DNA from: Gammaproteobacteria bacterium | GTDB taxonomy: Bacteria > Pseudomonadota > Gammaproteobacteria > JACKNK01 | Length of the DNA stretch: 64,000 nt | NCBI GenBank assembly: GCA_024234895.1 | Contig: JACKNJ010000005.1 | Coordinates: 62,001-126,000 of the forward strand | Direction: 5' to 3' | Program-made: the position numbers and the translations under genes | Part shown: piece by piece, positions 1 to 10,548 of the stretch | Position numbering within the stretch: position 1 is the first letter of the stretch | Layout of the letters: each line of letters opens with the position of its first letter | Notes under the pieces: generated by a model | What the model was told of the DNA's origin: nothing | The model's input: the letters and a program-made list of their open reading frames with translations, nothing else | Database searches by the model: none

Positions 1-123
1 GATGCCGCCTGCACCGGCGGGGTTGATGCCCAGCTTGAACTCGGTACACGCATCGATGCCGGCAACCTCGAAGCGCACCTCGCCCGGCTGCGGGCCGAAC
101 GGGACGTTCACCTCGGTCGACAC
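1..123 (-). CDS. Partial hypothetical protein, N-terminal end only
   Basis: An open minus-strand frame runs off the left edge. It opens after a stop at about 159 and its first usual start codon is GTG at 123. It encodes about 41 residues (begins VSTEVNVPFG, later CTEFKLGINPAG). Third codon positions are almost all G or C, as in the genes around it, whereas the plus-strand reading of the same bases lacks this bias. No clear ribosome binding site precedes the GTG, so the start is uncertain. I do not recognise the family. Confidence 0.4.
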   Translation of the reverse strand, partial: MSTEVNVPFGPQPGEVRFEVAGIDACTEFKLGINPAGAGGI

Positions 124-289
124 GCCGGGGGCGGTTGAACGATCCGTTACAGTGGCTTACCGCTGGTTAAACGTTTCGTTAGGGCAGCTGACGGTGCTGG
201 ATAATAAATAGTTTTAAAAACATGTAGATACGTATTGGCATACGGTTTGATAGAGGTGGTTGTCGATTCCACCAACCCAGGCCGCCACC

Positions 290-859
290 ATGTCTGCACT
301 CGCTCAGGTTTCCGCCACCGCCTTTTCCGCCGCGCCCATCGCCGATCGCGCCCGCACCCTCGGCTTCGACCGGCTGGTCCGCATGTTCTCCTCGGACCTG
401 AAACGCTACGCCTACTGGCTCAGCGGCGATCACGCCACCGCCGAGGATCTCGTCCAGGAGACGCTGCTGCGGGCCTGGCGCGCGTTGGAGCAACTGCGCG
501 ATCCGCAGGCCGTGAAAGGCTGGCTGTTCACCACCCTGCGCCGCGAGAACGCCCGCCGCTTCGAACGTATCCAGCCGGAATACAGCGATATCGAGCTCGA
601 CACGCTGTGCGCGGATCGGGTCGGCAGCGAGGTCGAATGCGACACCGAGGTCGTCCGCGACGCCATCGCCCGTCTGCCCAGGGCCTACCGGGAGCCGCTG
701 CTGTTGCAGGTCGTCGGTGGCTACGACTATCACGAGATCGCCGACATGCTCGGCGTGACCCAGAGCGCGGTCACCTCGCGGCTGTTCCGCGCCCGCCAGA
801 AGCTGACCGAACTGCTGGCGAGCAGCTACGGCCCCGCCAGCGCCGTGCTCGCGGGCTGA
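290..859 (+). CDS. ECF-type sigma-70 family RNA polymerase sigma factor
   Basis: A sigma factor of about 189 residues that would direct RNA polymerase to a dedicated set of promoters. Region 2 (residues about 25-95) contains the DLVQETLLRAWRAL helix and a GWLFTTLRRENARR segment. Region 4 (about 125-180) contains the LPRAYREPLLL and YDYHEIADMLGVTQSAV helix-turn-helix, followed by RLFRARQKL. Regions 1 and 3 are absent, as in ECF factors. I prefer ATG 290 over an upstream in-frame TTG at 260, which sits directly against the only purine-rich stretch. The receiver gene starts 5 bp after the stop, so the two are probably cotranscribed. No anti-sigma factor gene is visible nearby. Target genes are unknown. 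Confidence 0.85.
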   Translation: MSALAQVSATAFSAAPIADRARTLGFDRLVRMFSSDLKRYAYWLSGDHATAEDLVQETLLRAWRALEQLRDPQAVKGWLFTTLRRENARRFERIQPEYSDIELDTLCADRVGSEVECDTEVVRDAIARLPRAYREPLLLQVVGGYDYHEIADMLGVTQSAVTSRLFRARQKLTELLASSYGPASAVLAG

Positions 860-864
860 ACGGG

Positions 865-1236
865 ATGTCGCTGCTGGGCACCCGCCTGCTGTTGATCGAG
901 GACGATGTCGCCCTTGGCCGGATGCTGGGCTGGCATTTCGAGGACCTCGGCTGCGAGGTCACCATCGCGCCGGACTGCACCGCCGCGTCGCGATTGATCG
1001 GTGAGAACCGCTATGACCTGGTGTTGATGGACTACCAACTCCCGGACGGCGTCAGCCTGACGCTGCTGCCCCAACTGCGCGCGACGCAGCCCGAATCCCC
1101 GCTGATCCTGATGAGCGCCGTCGCCGAATCCCGGGTCGTACAACAGGCCCTCGAAAGCGGCGTCTCCGCCTTCGCCCCCAAACCCGTCGACCCCAAATCC
1201 CTGGCGACCACGCTGGAAGCCTTGATGGCCGCGTGA
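865..1236 (+). CDS. Stand-alone response-regulator receiver protein
   Basis: A single CheY-like receiver domain of 123 residues with no output domain. The acidic pocket (LLIEDD, residues about 9-12), the phosphoacceptor Asp in DLVLMDYQLPDG (about residue 55), the MSA switch residue segment and the conserved Lys of PKPVDP (about 106) are all present, so it should be phosphorylatable. It begins 5 bp after the sigma factor gene, which suggests a linked signalling role, perhaps control of the sigma factor; that is inference. No histidine kinase gene is adjacent. ATG 865 was chosen because the longer frame upstream overlaps the sigma gene. Confidence 0.85.
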   Translation: MSLLGTRLLLIEDDVALGRMLGWHFEDLGCEVTIAPDCTAASRLIGENRYDLVLMDYQLPDGVSLTLLPQLRATQPESPLILMSAVAESRVVQQALESGVSAFAPKPVDPKSLATTLEALMAA

Positions 1237-1327
1237 AGCGGCCCCGTCAAGCGCCAAGCGGTCGGGGGTTTCGGGGCAACGGACGGCGGAGCCGGCGCAC
1301 GGTGTGTTGCGTCCGAACGTCGGTTTC

Positions 1328-1446
1328 GGTGCGCGGAGCGCACCCTACATGACCGCAATCCTTGTCAGGGAGCCAGCCCGAAGGCCGGGTAGGGTGCGCC
1401 ATGCGCACCAAGCGGCGTTTGATCAGGTGCGCATGGCGCACCCTAC
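1328..1446. repeat. GTAGGGTGCGCC-type inverted repeat cluster
   Basis: A perfect 21-bp inverted repeat has arms at 1389-1409 and 1426-1446 (left arm GTAGGGTGCGCCATGCGCAC plus C) with a 16-bp spacer. A third, diverged copy of the same 21-mer lies at 1328-1348. The cluster sits between convergent genes, so it can form a hairpin in both transcripts. Repeats of this kind are scattered through many proteobacterial genomes. Function here is not shown. Confidence 0.8.
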
Positions 1447-1456
1447 GGCGCAACGA

Positions 1457-2998
1457 TCAATGCGCGGGGAACAACCCGAAGTAGTGCGTCCGTAGCCAGG
1501 TCGAGAACTCGAGGATCGCCAGCGGCGTCCATTCCCGCGCCGCCTCGCTCGCGAACAGCAGCAGGCCGGTCAGCAGGGCGCTCCACACCAAGGCCCAGCG
1601 CGCCCCGATCAGGGCCTTCAGCCAGCCGATCTGCGCGGCGGAAATCTCCGCGTTGTCCGCGCGCGGCCCGAGCAGATTGGCGCTGACGTAAAGCAGCAGG
1701 CTCACCAGGGCCGCCGGCCAGACCAGCAGGGCTTTTTCACCGAGCAGGGCGACCAGATTCAGGTGCTCCGCCTTGATCCCGACCAGCACCGTGAACTGCC
1801 CCAGCCAGGTCCAGACCGGCGTCAGCGGGCTGATCACCAAGGTAGCGGCGAACAGGGCCAGCGGCAGCCCGGCGAGGGTCGAGCTGTGTTCCTTGACCAA
1901 TGTCTTCGCCGAAATCCCGATGCCGCGCACGCGCGCCTGTGCGAACACCAGCGGCCAGTAGAACCAGAACGTCGATTTGAGACTGAGGCGATAAAACCAG
2001 GCGGGGGCCACGACCATCAGAGTTGAGAGTGCGGCACCGGTTCGGTTAACAGCGTCGCCAGATTTCAAATCCCGAAATAACGAGGTTGTATCTAATTCGA
2101 AGAAGCCGGGCCGGTGATTGATTCCCGGGAGGATCTCCGGCGGTCGGTGGAAATCTTGAGCGAAAACCAAACGACGCCAATTGTCTTGCAGCTGGCGGGC
2201 GCCGGTGAGCGGATGATTAAGGGTCGCGAATACTTTGATCGAAGTTGCCCGCGCTAGTTGCCCGATAATGAATCCCAAGCCAATCAGAATGAGTGCTACT
2301 GCACCGACTTTGGTGCTAACAACCGCAATAGCTATAGCTATCACGGCAGTGGTTGTGCCGCTCAGCGCTGCGGCTCCGGCACTAGAAAACGCTGTGACGA
2401 CTGCTCCCGCGCCTGCCACGACTACAACCCAAATTACGTCGCCGACTCGCAGATCGTTTCCCACTATCGCGGCTAGTGCCGCAATGGAAATGTTGATCGC
2501 GACAAGACCATATGCGCCTGACCACCAAAACATCGTTAAGCCTTGGAGCTCGGAGAGCCAGCGTGTGGCTATCAAGAAAGCTACGCCTTGCGCGACGAGC
2601 AAGGACGTCGCAATGCAGAGTCGTCCTTTGGGAGAGCGGAAAATCTCTCTGTGGTTGTTTCGCCAATATCGCCAGAAATTGTCCAGCGCCGCTTCGATGG
2701 ATGCCGGCGAGCGCAGCAACAGCAAGGGCGCGATCAGCACCGAGACGAGCAGGTGCCAGTGGGTATCGAACCAGGCCGGGATCGCCCACCAGTACAGCCA
2801 GACCGCGCCGATGACCTCGGCGATGCCGAGCAGCGACGGCACGTTGGCGACGTAGCTTTCGCGGCTGGACAGGCAGACCAGCCGGGGTGTGTCGCGGCCA
2901 CCGTCCGCGCGCCGTCGGCCCGGCCAGCAGATGAAACGGGTGACCCCGCCTGCGGGTGGCGGGGTGTCGGCGGGGGTGAGGTCCGTCTGCTCGGGCAT
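1457..2998 (-). CDS. Hypothetical polytopic membrane protein
   Basis: A 513-residue protein with an N-terminal cytoplasm-like stretch of about 60 residues (contains CWPGRRRADGGRDTPR) and then many hydrophobic segments. Clear ones lie around residues 63-100, 130-235 and 330-510. A more polar loop of about 70 residues (LNHPLTGARQLQDNW to SLFRDLKSG) lies in the middle. I see no enzyme or transporter signature and do not recognise the family. The stretch between about 2080 and 2640 is less GC-rich than the flanks, which could reflect a diverged or acquired middle part. It stands alone, convergent with the receiver gene and divergent from the REP-rich gap at 3.0-3.4 kb. Confidence 0.6.
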   Translation of the reverse strand: MPEQTDLTPADTPPPAGGVTRFICWPGRRRADGGRDTPRLVCLSSRESYVANVPSLLGIAEVIGAVWLYWWAIPAWFDTHWHLLVSVLIAPLLLLRSPASIEAALDNFWRYWRNNHREIFRSPKGRLCIATSLLVAQGVAFLIATRWLSELQGLTMFWWSGAYGLVAINISIAALAAIVGNDLRVGDVIWVVVVAGAGAVVTAFSSAGAAALSGTTTAVIAIAIAVVSTKVGAVALILIGLGFIIGQLARATSIKVFATLNHPLTGARQLQDNWRRLVFAQDFHRPPEILPGINHRPGFFELDTTSLFRDLKSGDAVNRTGAALSTLMVVAPAWFYRLSLKSTFWFYWPLVFAQARVRGIGISAKTLVKEHSSTLAGLPLALFAATLVISPLTPVWTWLGQFTVLVGIKAEHLNLVALLGEKALLVWPAALVSLLLYVSANLLGPRADNAEISAAQIGWLKALIGARWALVWSALLTGLLLFASEAAREWTPLAILEFSTWLRTHYFGLFPAH

Positions 2999-3074
2999 CG
3001 GGCTTGTGGCTCAGGAATCGAGATGGGATGGATTCTAGCGGTATTGAATGCCACCAACGGTGAGGGCGGCTCAT

Positions 3075-3141
3075 TGTAGGAGCGGCTTCAGCCGCGATCG
3101 GCCTCGCCCGGAGGCACTTCGCGGCTAAAGCCACTCCTACA
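3075..3141. repeat. REP-like inverted repeat (GTAGGAGCGGCTT type)
   Basis: Arms at 3075-3097 and 3119-3141 match in 21 of 23 positions when one is inverted (core GTAGGAGCGGCTTCAGCCGC). Each arm is itself partly palindromic. It is the same family as the pair at 54785-54854 and resembles pseudomonad-type REP sequences. The copy lies in the 404-bp gap between the membrane protein and hppA. Confidence 0.8.
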
Positions 3142-3177
3142 GGGCAAGTCGCCCGCACCACCGCGCTAAGCCTCAGC

Positions 3178-3260
3178 GTAGAGCGAGCTTGCTCGCGAAC
3201 CGACGGGTTGCGGTCGTTCGGGCATCGGGGTGCGCCCATCGCGAGCAAGCTCGCTCCTAC
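3178..3260. repeat. REP-like inverted repeat (GAGCGAGCTTGCTCGCGA type)
   Basis: Arms 3178-3198 and 3239-3260 (core GAGCGAGCTTGCTCGCGA) face each other across about 40 bp. The core is a known pseudomonad REP-type palindrome. A single-arm stretch resembling the CTTTGCG family follows at about 3283-3325. Together with the element at 3075 this gap holds two different REP variants in 190 bp. Confidence 0.75.
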
Positions 3261-3346
3261 ATTGGGGTTTCGATCGAGCGCATCTCTCTGCGCCCTCTGC
3301 GAACTCCGCGTCTCTGCGTTGAATGCTGTTCGGGCGGGTCACAAAC

Positions 3347-3386
3347 GAAAAGGGCGACCCCGTCGCCGGGGCCGCCCTTTCGTTTA
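3347..3386 (-). terminator. Intrinsic terminator of hppA
   Basis: A GC-rich hairpin, AAAGGGCGGCCCC paired with GGGGTCGCCCTTT, lies directly downstream of the hppA stop and is flanked by A/T tracts on both sides. It is well placed to end the minus-strand hppA transcript. Confidence 0.75.
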
Positions 3387-3402
3387 CTGCGATGCCGGGT
3401 GC

Positions 3403-5445
<2,043 letters not shown>

Positions 5446-5774
5446 CTCGGTACTTCCTCCGTTATGCAATGAGACTTATGCCGGATTCCCGGAAGGGGAG
5501 GGATGGCGTAAGGGAACGTGAACACCGCGCCCTTTCTGAACACGGAAGGCGTCGGTGGGATTGGGGTGCCGGTGATTTGTTCGACTGCGGTTCGCACATC
5601 GCCGGGCGGCGATTTGATCGGGAATCGGGCTGCCCGGACAGGCGTTCCATTGATGTGGATGCCCATCAGTCAGGGCTAATGAACAGCCTAAACGTGCTTC
5701 TGCGAGGGATTTGTTTCAATCAGAATGTTTTTATGGGCGGGCAAGTTTTAGTGTCGGTCTGCGGTCGCAAGGCC
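5446..5774. other. Intergenic gap before hppA, no gene seen
   Basis: About 330 bp between hppA and the convergently placed end of the next minus-strand gene. Apart from the hppA ribosome binding site (GGAGG near 5456-5460), I see no RNA gene, repeat or convincing promoter. Frames across it lack the GC3 bias of real genes here. Confidence 0.5.
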
Positions 5775-6401
5775 TTACTCGTTGCCCGGCGCCGTCGGCG
5801 ATTTCGGCAGCACGATGACCTGGTCCAGGTGCTCCAGCCGGGTGTCCAGAGCTGCGGCCATGTCGTTGATCTCGATCTCGACGGCGTCGTCCCGCAGCAG
5901 TTCAGCCCAGCGGCCGGGTTTCCCGCGCAACACCGCGAGCGCATCGGCGACCGTCTGTTCGCCCGCCGGCAGTTCGATGACTTCCTCGTCGCTCCCGAGC
6001 ACACGGGCCAGCCATGCGAAGGGCAGCATGGTCACCGAGATCGCGCCTTCATGTGCCGCCGGGCGCTGGTAGCCGATTTGGTCAAGCCGCCGCAGATAGC
6101 CGGCCCAGTTCGCCTGGTAGTTGCGCCCGAGCTCATGCAGCGTCTCGAAGGAGTAGATCGCGGTGTCGTGGCCGTCGTCGAAGTGGATGCGCACCCCGTA
6201 GTCGCCTTGCGGTTCCAGCCGCTGGATGTTGACCCGCTCCTTGCCGGTGACCGGGCTGGTCAGGGTGCGGTGGTCGGCGGCACGCGAGAACACGCGCAGG
6301 TACTCGCAGGGCAGCGCGAAGCGTTGACCATCAGAAAAACTGATGTCGAGCACGCGCGACTTCTTGTGCAGGGTGATGTCGGTGGGAAACAGATCAGACA
6401 T
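5775..6401 (-). CDS. DUF971 domain fused to a MoaD/ThiS-like ubiquitin fold without terminal GG
   Basis: A 208-residue protein. The first 110 residues (TDITLHKKSRVLDISFSDG, then LPCEYLRVFS, YGVRIHFDDGHDTAIYSFETL) are a DUF971/GBBH-like domain, a small fold known from gamma-butyrobetaine hydroxylase N-termini and Fe-S-related proteins. The last 85 residues (ISVTMLPFAWLARVLG, TVADALAVL, DDAVEIEINDMAA, DQVIVLP) look like a MoaD/ThiS beta-grasp domain. The tail ends PKSPTAPGNE rather than the Gly-Gly that E1-like enzymes adenylate, so it should not act as a sulfur carrier. ATG 6401 was chosen because the longer N-terminus is low-quality coding. Its function is unknown. Confidence 0.75.
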   Translation of the reverse strand: MSDLFPTDITLHKKSRVLDISFSDGQRFALPCEYLRVFSRAADHRTLTSPVTGKERVNIQRLEPQGDYGVRIHFDDGHDTAIYSFETLHELGRNYQANWAGYLRRLDQIGYQRPAAHEGAISVTMLPFAWLARVLGSDEEVIELPAGEQTVADALAVLRGKPGRWAELLRDDAVEIEINDMAAALDTRLEHLDQVIVLPKSPTAPGNE

Positions 6402-6798
6402 GATTGCGGCGCCGGGATGAATCGATGATGCGCGGCCTGGGTGGACCGGGGCCCGGATTGTAGCGTCGCCAGGCCGCTCCGCGCCCGCGTGGGTTTCCGG
6501 CCAGAAAATGCGTGATAGATGCCTGTCTCCGTGGGGAGGGGCGGGCGATGGGCGATGCATCTATTTATGGATATACGTTCTGATCGGCCCACTTCCGTCA
6601 CCGTGACCAGGCTGGCGCGCGTGCCCGGCGCGCCGCGCGGTCCCGCCTGATATCGGCGCCAGGCACGGATTGCGGGCGACCATAAGAGTTATCGAATTTA
6701 TTAATGCTGAGCAAAAAACCTTTGGTCTTGTAATGTCGGTCGTCTTACTTCAATTTCCGGCTCCCGCTTTCCGGACCCCCAATCAGGAGCTTTGAGTG
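6402..6798. other. Regulatory gap upstream of aprMBA
   Basis: A gap of almost 400 bp between divergent genes. It must hold the promoters of the DUF971 gene and of aprMBA. The half nearest aprM is clearly less GC-rich (around 6680-6760, with runs such as GAATTTATTAATG), as expected for a strong promoter region. I cannot assign -35 and -10 boxes with confidence. The aprM ribosome binding site AGGAG lies at 6785-6789. Confidence 0.45.
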
Positions 6799-7638
6799 AT
6801 GATCGGTACCAATCCGTTCGCAGAACTAACCACCTTAATCTCGCCCATGGTGATGCAGATTTACATCATCGCCATGTTCGTTCTTGTTGTCGGCGGCACC
6901 ATCCTGGACATGATGCATAAGAAGAGCGCTGAGTACTTCTTTGCGAATTCCAAGGAAGCCGAGAAGAACGCCACCCGCAGCGTGACCTCCGGCGAAAAGA
7001 TGTCCCTCGCCATCGGCACCGTTGCCAACGAAGTGCTGACCTCCTCCGAGTTCCAGAACCCGAAGCGTCGCATGTCCCACCTGATGCTGATGTACGGGTT
7101 CATCGCGTTCGTCGTTTCCACCGTCGTGCTGATCTTCAGCTACACCGGTGGCGATGCCGCTCCGACCCTGTGGACCGCCATGTGGCACCTGGGTGCCCTG
7201 TCCGTCGCTGTCGGCGGCTACTGGTTCTGGTTCTTCATCCGCGTCGACGTGAACTCCGAAGGCAAGAGCTGGTACCAGCTGTGCCAGGCCGACCTGTTCA
7301 TCGTCTCCCTGCTGATGACCGTCACCTTCGCCCTGATCTGGTCCGCCACCCTGGGCGGCGGCCTGAACATGCTGTGGTTCGCGATCTTCATCGCCTCCAG
7401 CACCACGCTGTTCAGCACCGTGCTGTGGTCCAAGTTCGCGCACATGTTCTTCAAGCCGGCTGCGGCCTACCAGAAGAAGATCACCCGCGCCGACGGTTCC
7501 CGCGAGAACCTGCCGGTGATTCCGGACCTGAGCTCCTCCGAGACTCACGCGCGGTACCCGGACATCCCGGAGTACATGGGTGCCAAGCCGGTCAACATGG
7601 GCCTGGGCATCAAGCGCGAACCGCCGAATCACTACTGA
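6799..7638 (+). CDS. aprM: APS reductase membrane anchor subunit AprM
   Basis: A 279-residue protein with five predicted membrane helices (about residues 17-38, 93-114, 123-147, 163-184, 192-213) and a polar C-terminal tail. It lies directly upstream of aprB and aprA. In sulfur oxidisers such as Allochromatium vinosum, AprM is the proposed membrane partner that passes electrons from AprBA into the quinone pool, replacing the QmoABC complex. The family recalls respiratory gamma/cytochrome b-type subunits. ATG 6799 has AGGAG nine bases upstream; the overlapping GTG at 6796 is the alternative. Naming rests on operon position and topology. Confidence 0.85.
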   Translation: MIGTNPFAELTTLISPMVMQIYIIAMFVLVVGGTILDMMHKKSAEYFFANSKEAEKNATRSVTSGEKMSLAIGTVANEVLTSSEFQNPKRRMSHLMLMYGFIAFVVSTVVLIFSYTGGDAAPTLWTAMWHLGALSVAVGGYWFWFFIRVDVNSEGKSWYQLCQADLFIVSLLMTVTFALIWSATLGGGLNMLWFAIFIASSTTLFSTVLWSKFAHMFFKPAAAYQKKITRADGSRENLPVIPDLSSSETHARYPDIPEYMGAKPVNMGLGIKREPPNHY

Positions 7639-7677
7639 TCGCCGCGTCCCGTTAATAACGACTAAGAGGGTTTAACC

Positions 7678-8160
7678 ATGCCTACATTCGTATACATGAC
7701 CCGCTGCGACGGTTGCGGTCAGTGCGTGGACATCTGTCCTTCCGACATCATGCACATCGACACCACCGTTCGCCGTGCCATGAACATCGAGCCGAACATG
7801 TGCTGGGAGTGCTACTCCTGCGTCAAGGCTTGCCCGCACCAGGCGATCGACGTCCGCGGTTACGCCGACTTCGCTCCGCTGGGTCACTCGGTCCGCGTGC
7901 TGCGCGACGAGGAGAAGGGCGTCATCGCGTGGCGCATCAAGTCCCGCAATGGTTCCATCGATCTGAACCTGCTGGCGCCGATCACCACCAAGCCGTGGGG
8001 CGAGTTCATCCCCCAGCTGAAGAACGTGCCGGCCCCGAGCGCCGAAATGCGCGCCAGCCAGCTCCTGTACAACGAGCCGAAGTACATCCGCCTGGATGAC
8101 GGCGATCTCCACACTCTGGAATCGAACGGCCTGAAGATGAAAGAAGGGGTGTACTACTAA
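7678..8160 (+). CDS. aprB: Adenylylsulfate reductase beta subunit
   Basis: A 160-residue ferredoxin-like subunit. Two four-cysteine clusters are visible, CDGCGQCVDICP (residues about 10-21) and CWECYSCVKACP (about 42-53), for two [4Fe-4S] centres that relay electrons between the AprA flavin and the membrane. The C-terminal half (WRIKSRNGSIDLNLLAPI) is the extension that wraps around AprA in known structures. Its TAA overlaps the ATG of aprA by one base, so translation is coupled. AprBA oxidises sulfite plus AMP to APS in the cytoplasm of sulfur oxidisers. Confidence 0.97.
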   Translation: MPTFVYMTRCDGCGQCVDICPSDIMHIDTTVRRAMNIEPNMCWECYSCVKACPHQAIDVRGYADFAPLGHSVRVLRDEEKGVIAWRIKSRNGSIDLNLLAPITTKPWGEFIPQLKNVPAPSAEMRASQLLYNEPKYIRLDDGDLHTLESNGLKMKEGVYY

Positions 8161-10040
8161 TGGGCTACAACACCATCGTTGAAGACAACATTGACGTCCT
8201 CGTCTGCGGCGCCGGCCTGGGTGGCACGGGCGCAGCTTGGGAAGCGCGTTACTGGGGTCAGAACAAGAAAATCGTCATCGCCGAGAAGGCCAACATCGAC
8301 CGCTCCGGCGCCGTCGCTCAGGGTCTGTACGCGATCAACTGCTACATGGGCACCCGCTTCGGCGAGAACAACCCGGAAGATCACGTCCGCTACGCGCGCA
8401 TGGATCTGATGGGCATGGTTCGCGAAGACCTGCTCTTCGATATGGCTCGTCACGTCGACTCCGCCGTGCACCAGTTCGAGGAATGGGGTCTGCCGCTGAT
8501 GCGCAACCCGAAGACCGGCGCCTACCAGCGTGAAGGTCGTTGGCAGATCATGATCCACGGCGAGTCCTACAAGCCGATCGTGGCCGAGGCTGCCAAGAAG
8601 TCCGCCGACAAGGTCTACAACCGCATCTGCGTGACCCACCTGCTGATGGACGACTCCAAGGAAAACCGCGTCGCCGGTGCCGTTGGTTTCAATGTCCGTA
8701 CCGGTGATTACCACGTCTTCAAGTCGAAGACCGTCATCGTCGGTGCCGGTGGCGCTTCCAACATCTTCAAGCCACGTTCCGTCGGTGAAGGTGCTGGCCG
8801 CGTGTGGTACGCCCCGTGGTCTTCCGGTTCCGCTTACGGTCTGATGATCGGCGCGGGCGCCAAGATGACCCAGATGGAAAACCGCATCGTGCTGGCCCGC
8901 TTCAAGGACGGTTACGGTCCGGTCGGTGCGTACTTCCTGCACCTGAAGACCTACACCCAGAACTGCAACGGTGAAGAGTACGAGTCCAAGTGGTTCCCGG
9001 CCCTGACCGAAATGGTCGGCAAGGAATACCTGGATACCGAAGGTCAGCACCTGTCGCACAAGCCGATCCCGACCTGCCTGCGTAACCACGCCTTCATCTC
9101 CGAGGTGAACGCCGGTCGCGGTCCGATCCACATGGTCACCATGGAAGCGTTCCAGGACCCGCATCTCGAAGAGATCGGCTGGCACAACTTCCTCGGCATG
9201 ACCGTTGGTCAGGCCGTGCTGTGGGCCGCCACCGACGTGAACCCGAAGTACGAAAACCCGGAGCTCACCACCTCCGAGCCGTACGTCATGGGCTCCCACG
9301 CCACCGGTTGCGGCGCCTGGTGCTCCGGTCCGGAAGACCTCTCCCCGCCGGAGTACTTCTGGGGCTACAACCGCATGACCACCGTTGAAGGTCTGTTCGG
9401 TGCCGGCGACGCCGTCGGCGGTACCCCGCACGCCTTCTCCTCCGGTTCGTTCACCGAGGGTCGTCTGGCCGCCAAGGCCGCCTGCCAGTACATCGATGAT
9501 GGCAAGGCCAACGGCATCCGCGTCTCTCAGGAGCAGATCGACCGCCGCAAGGCCGAGATCTACAAGCCGATGGATCATTACCGGATCTTCCGCAATGAGA
9601 TCACCGCCGGCTCCGTGAACCCGAAGTACATCAACCCGCGTCAGGGTCTGGATCGTCTCCAGAAGCTGATGGATGAGTACTGCGGTGGCGTGACCGTGAA
9701 CTACATGACCAACGAAAAGCTCCTCCACATCGGCCTGAAGAAGATGAAGGCCCTGGAAGAGGATCTGGAGAAGGTTGCCGCCGAAAACGTCCACGAGCTG
9801 CTGCGCGCGTGGGAGTTGAAGCACCGCCACCTGTCCGCCGAGGCTGTGTTCCATCACACCCTGTTCCGCAAGGAAACCCGCTGGCCGGGTTACTACTATC
9901 GCGGCGACGCGATGAAGCTGGATGATGCGAACTGGCACGTCCTGACCGTGTCCCGCCGTGATCCGAAGACCGGCGAGTACACCATGGAAAAGGCGCCGTG
10001 CTACCACATCATCACGGACGCTGAAGAGAAGGCGGCCTGA
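8160..10040 (+). CDS. aprA: Adenylylsulfate reductase alpha subunit (flavoprotein)
   Basis: A 626-residue FAD subunit of the fumarate reductase/succinate dehydrogenase fold. The N-terminal Rossmann segment (VLVCGAGLGGTGAAWEA) binds FAD. Further blocks of the AprA family are recognisable: NRSGAVAQGLYAINCYMG-like text near residue 50, HATGCGAWCSG near 380, and GAGDAVGGTPHAFSSGSFTEG near 415. It catalyses sulfite + AMP <-> APS. The direction is inferred to be oxidative because aprM, not qmo genes, accompanies it and no dsrAB is in view. The sat gene expected to complete the pathway is not in the window. The operon ends in two hairpins just downstream. Confidence 0.97.
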   Translation: MGYNTIVEDNIDVLVCGAGLGGTGAAWEARYWGQNKKIVIAEKANIDRSGAVAQGLYAINCYMGTRFGENNPEDHVRYARMDLMGMVREDLLFDMARHVDSAVHQFEEWGLPLMRNPKTGAYQREGRWQIMIHGESYKPIVAEAAKKSADKVYNRICVTHLLMDDSKENRVAGAVGFNVRTGDYHVFKSKTVIVGAGGASNIFKPRSVGEGAGRVWYAPWSSGSAYGLMIGAGAKMTQMENRIVLARFKDGYGPVGAYFLHLKTYTQNCNGEEYESKWFPALTEMVGKEYLDTEGQHLSHKPIPTCLRNHAFISEVNAGRGPIHMVTMEAFQDPHLEEIGWHNFLGMTVGQAVLWAATDVNPKYENPELTTSEPYVMGSHATGCGAWCSGPEDLSPPEYFWGYNRMTTVEGLFGAGDAVGGTPHAFSSGSFTEGRLAAKAACQYIDDGKANGIRVSQEQIDRRKAEIYKPMDHYRIFRNEITAGSVNPKYINPRQGLDRLQKLMDEYCGGVTVNYMTNEKLLHIGLKKMKALEEDLEKVAAENVHELLRAWELKHRHLSAEAVFHHTLFRKETRWPGYYYRGDAMKLDDANWHVLTVSRRDPKTGEYTMEKAPCYHIITDAEEKAA

Positions 10041-10091
10041 TTGGTTGACCCGGTCCTTGAGTGATCAGGGGCCGGGTTTTCCGACTCAGTC

Positions 10092-10127
10092 ACGAAAAAG
10101 ACCAACAGCGATGTTGGTCTTTTTCGT
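10092..10127 (+). terminator. Strong bidirectional terminator after aprA
   Basis: A perfect 16-bp stem (ACGAAAAAGACCAACA and its complement) with a GCGA loop, carrying A and T tracts on its flanks. A weaker GC hairpin followed by TTTT (about 10046-10080) precedes it. Together they close the aprMBA transcript. Confidence 0.9.
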
Positions 10128-10181
10128 TACGGAGTCCGCGCGCAAGTGGCGAGAAGTTGTCCGTTTTTGAAGAGATTTGCT

Positions 10182-10532
10182 GTGAACATCATTGAACATA
10201 CCGACGAGGAGATCCTGGCCGTGGCTTTGCCCATGTGGGATGACCTCATCAAATATTCCAACAAAGGCCAGTACGGGGCATTCACCCGTCATTTCGCCTA
10301 CTCGACCCTGTTCGGGCTGAACGAGGTGGAGATCGGTCGGCAGTTCGCGAAGAGCGATCTGACCCGCAACCTCGATCCCAACTACGACCTGCTCGGCATC
10401 ATCCGCCGTGGCGAGCACGTGACCGTGCTGACCCGCGTGCGCTCCACCTTGAAGGAAGGGGAGTGGCTGGGTCGTATCGTCCTCGGCTTCGAGGAAGGCG
10501 AAGTCAAGATTTTCGGCGCCTCCATCTTTTGA
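10182..10532 (+). CDS. Conserved hypothetical protein, about 116 residues
   Basis: Begins VNIIEHTDEEILAVALPMWDD and ends VKIFGASIF. I chose GTG 10182 because AAGAG lies about seven bases upstream and the longer frame starts inside the terminator region. It is soluble, with alternating helix and strand character (LLGIIRRGEHVTVLTRVRS, GRIVLGFEEGEVKIFGA) that would suit an NTF2/SnoaL-like cone fold. This is only an impression. The gene follows the apr terminator and precedes a SlyD-like gene by 16 bp, so it probably shares a transcript with that gene and the YciI-like one. Confidence 0.65.
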   Translation: MNIIEHTDEEILAVALPMWDDLIKYSNKGQYGAFTRHFAYSTLFGLNEVEIGRQFAKSDLTRNLDPNYDLLGIIRRGEHVTVLTRVRSTLKEGEWLGRIVLGFEEGEVKIFGASIF

Positions 10533-10548
10533 GCGTTACCGGATTCCG

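Noticed and set aside
8160..10040. AprA as part of sulfate reduction
   Set aside because: AprM rather than QmoABC accompanies AprBA, no dsr genes are seen and the rest of the window is gammaproteobacterial, so oxidation is the better reading.
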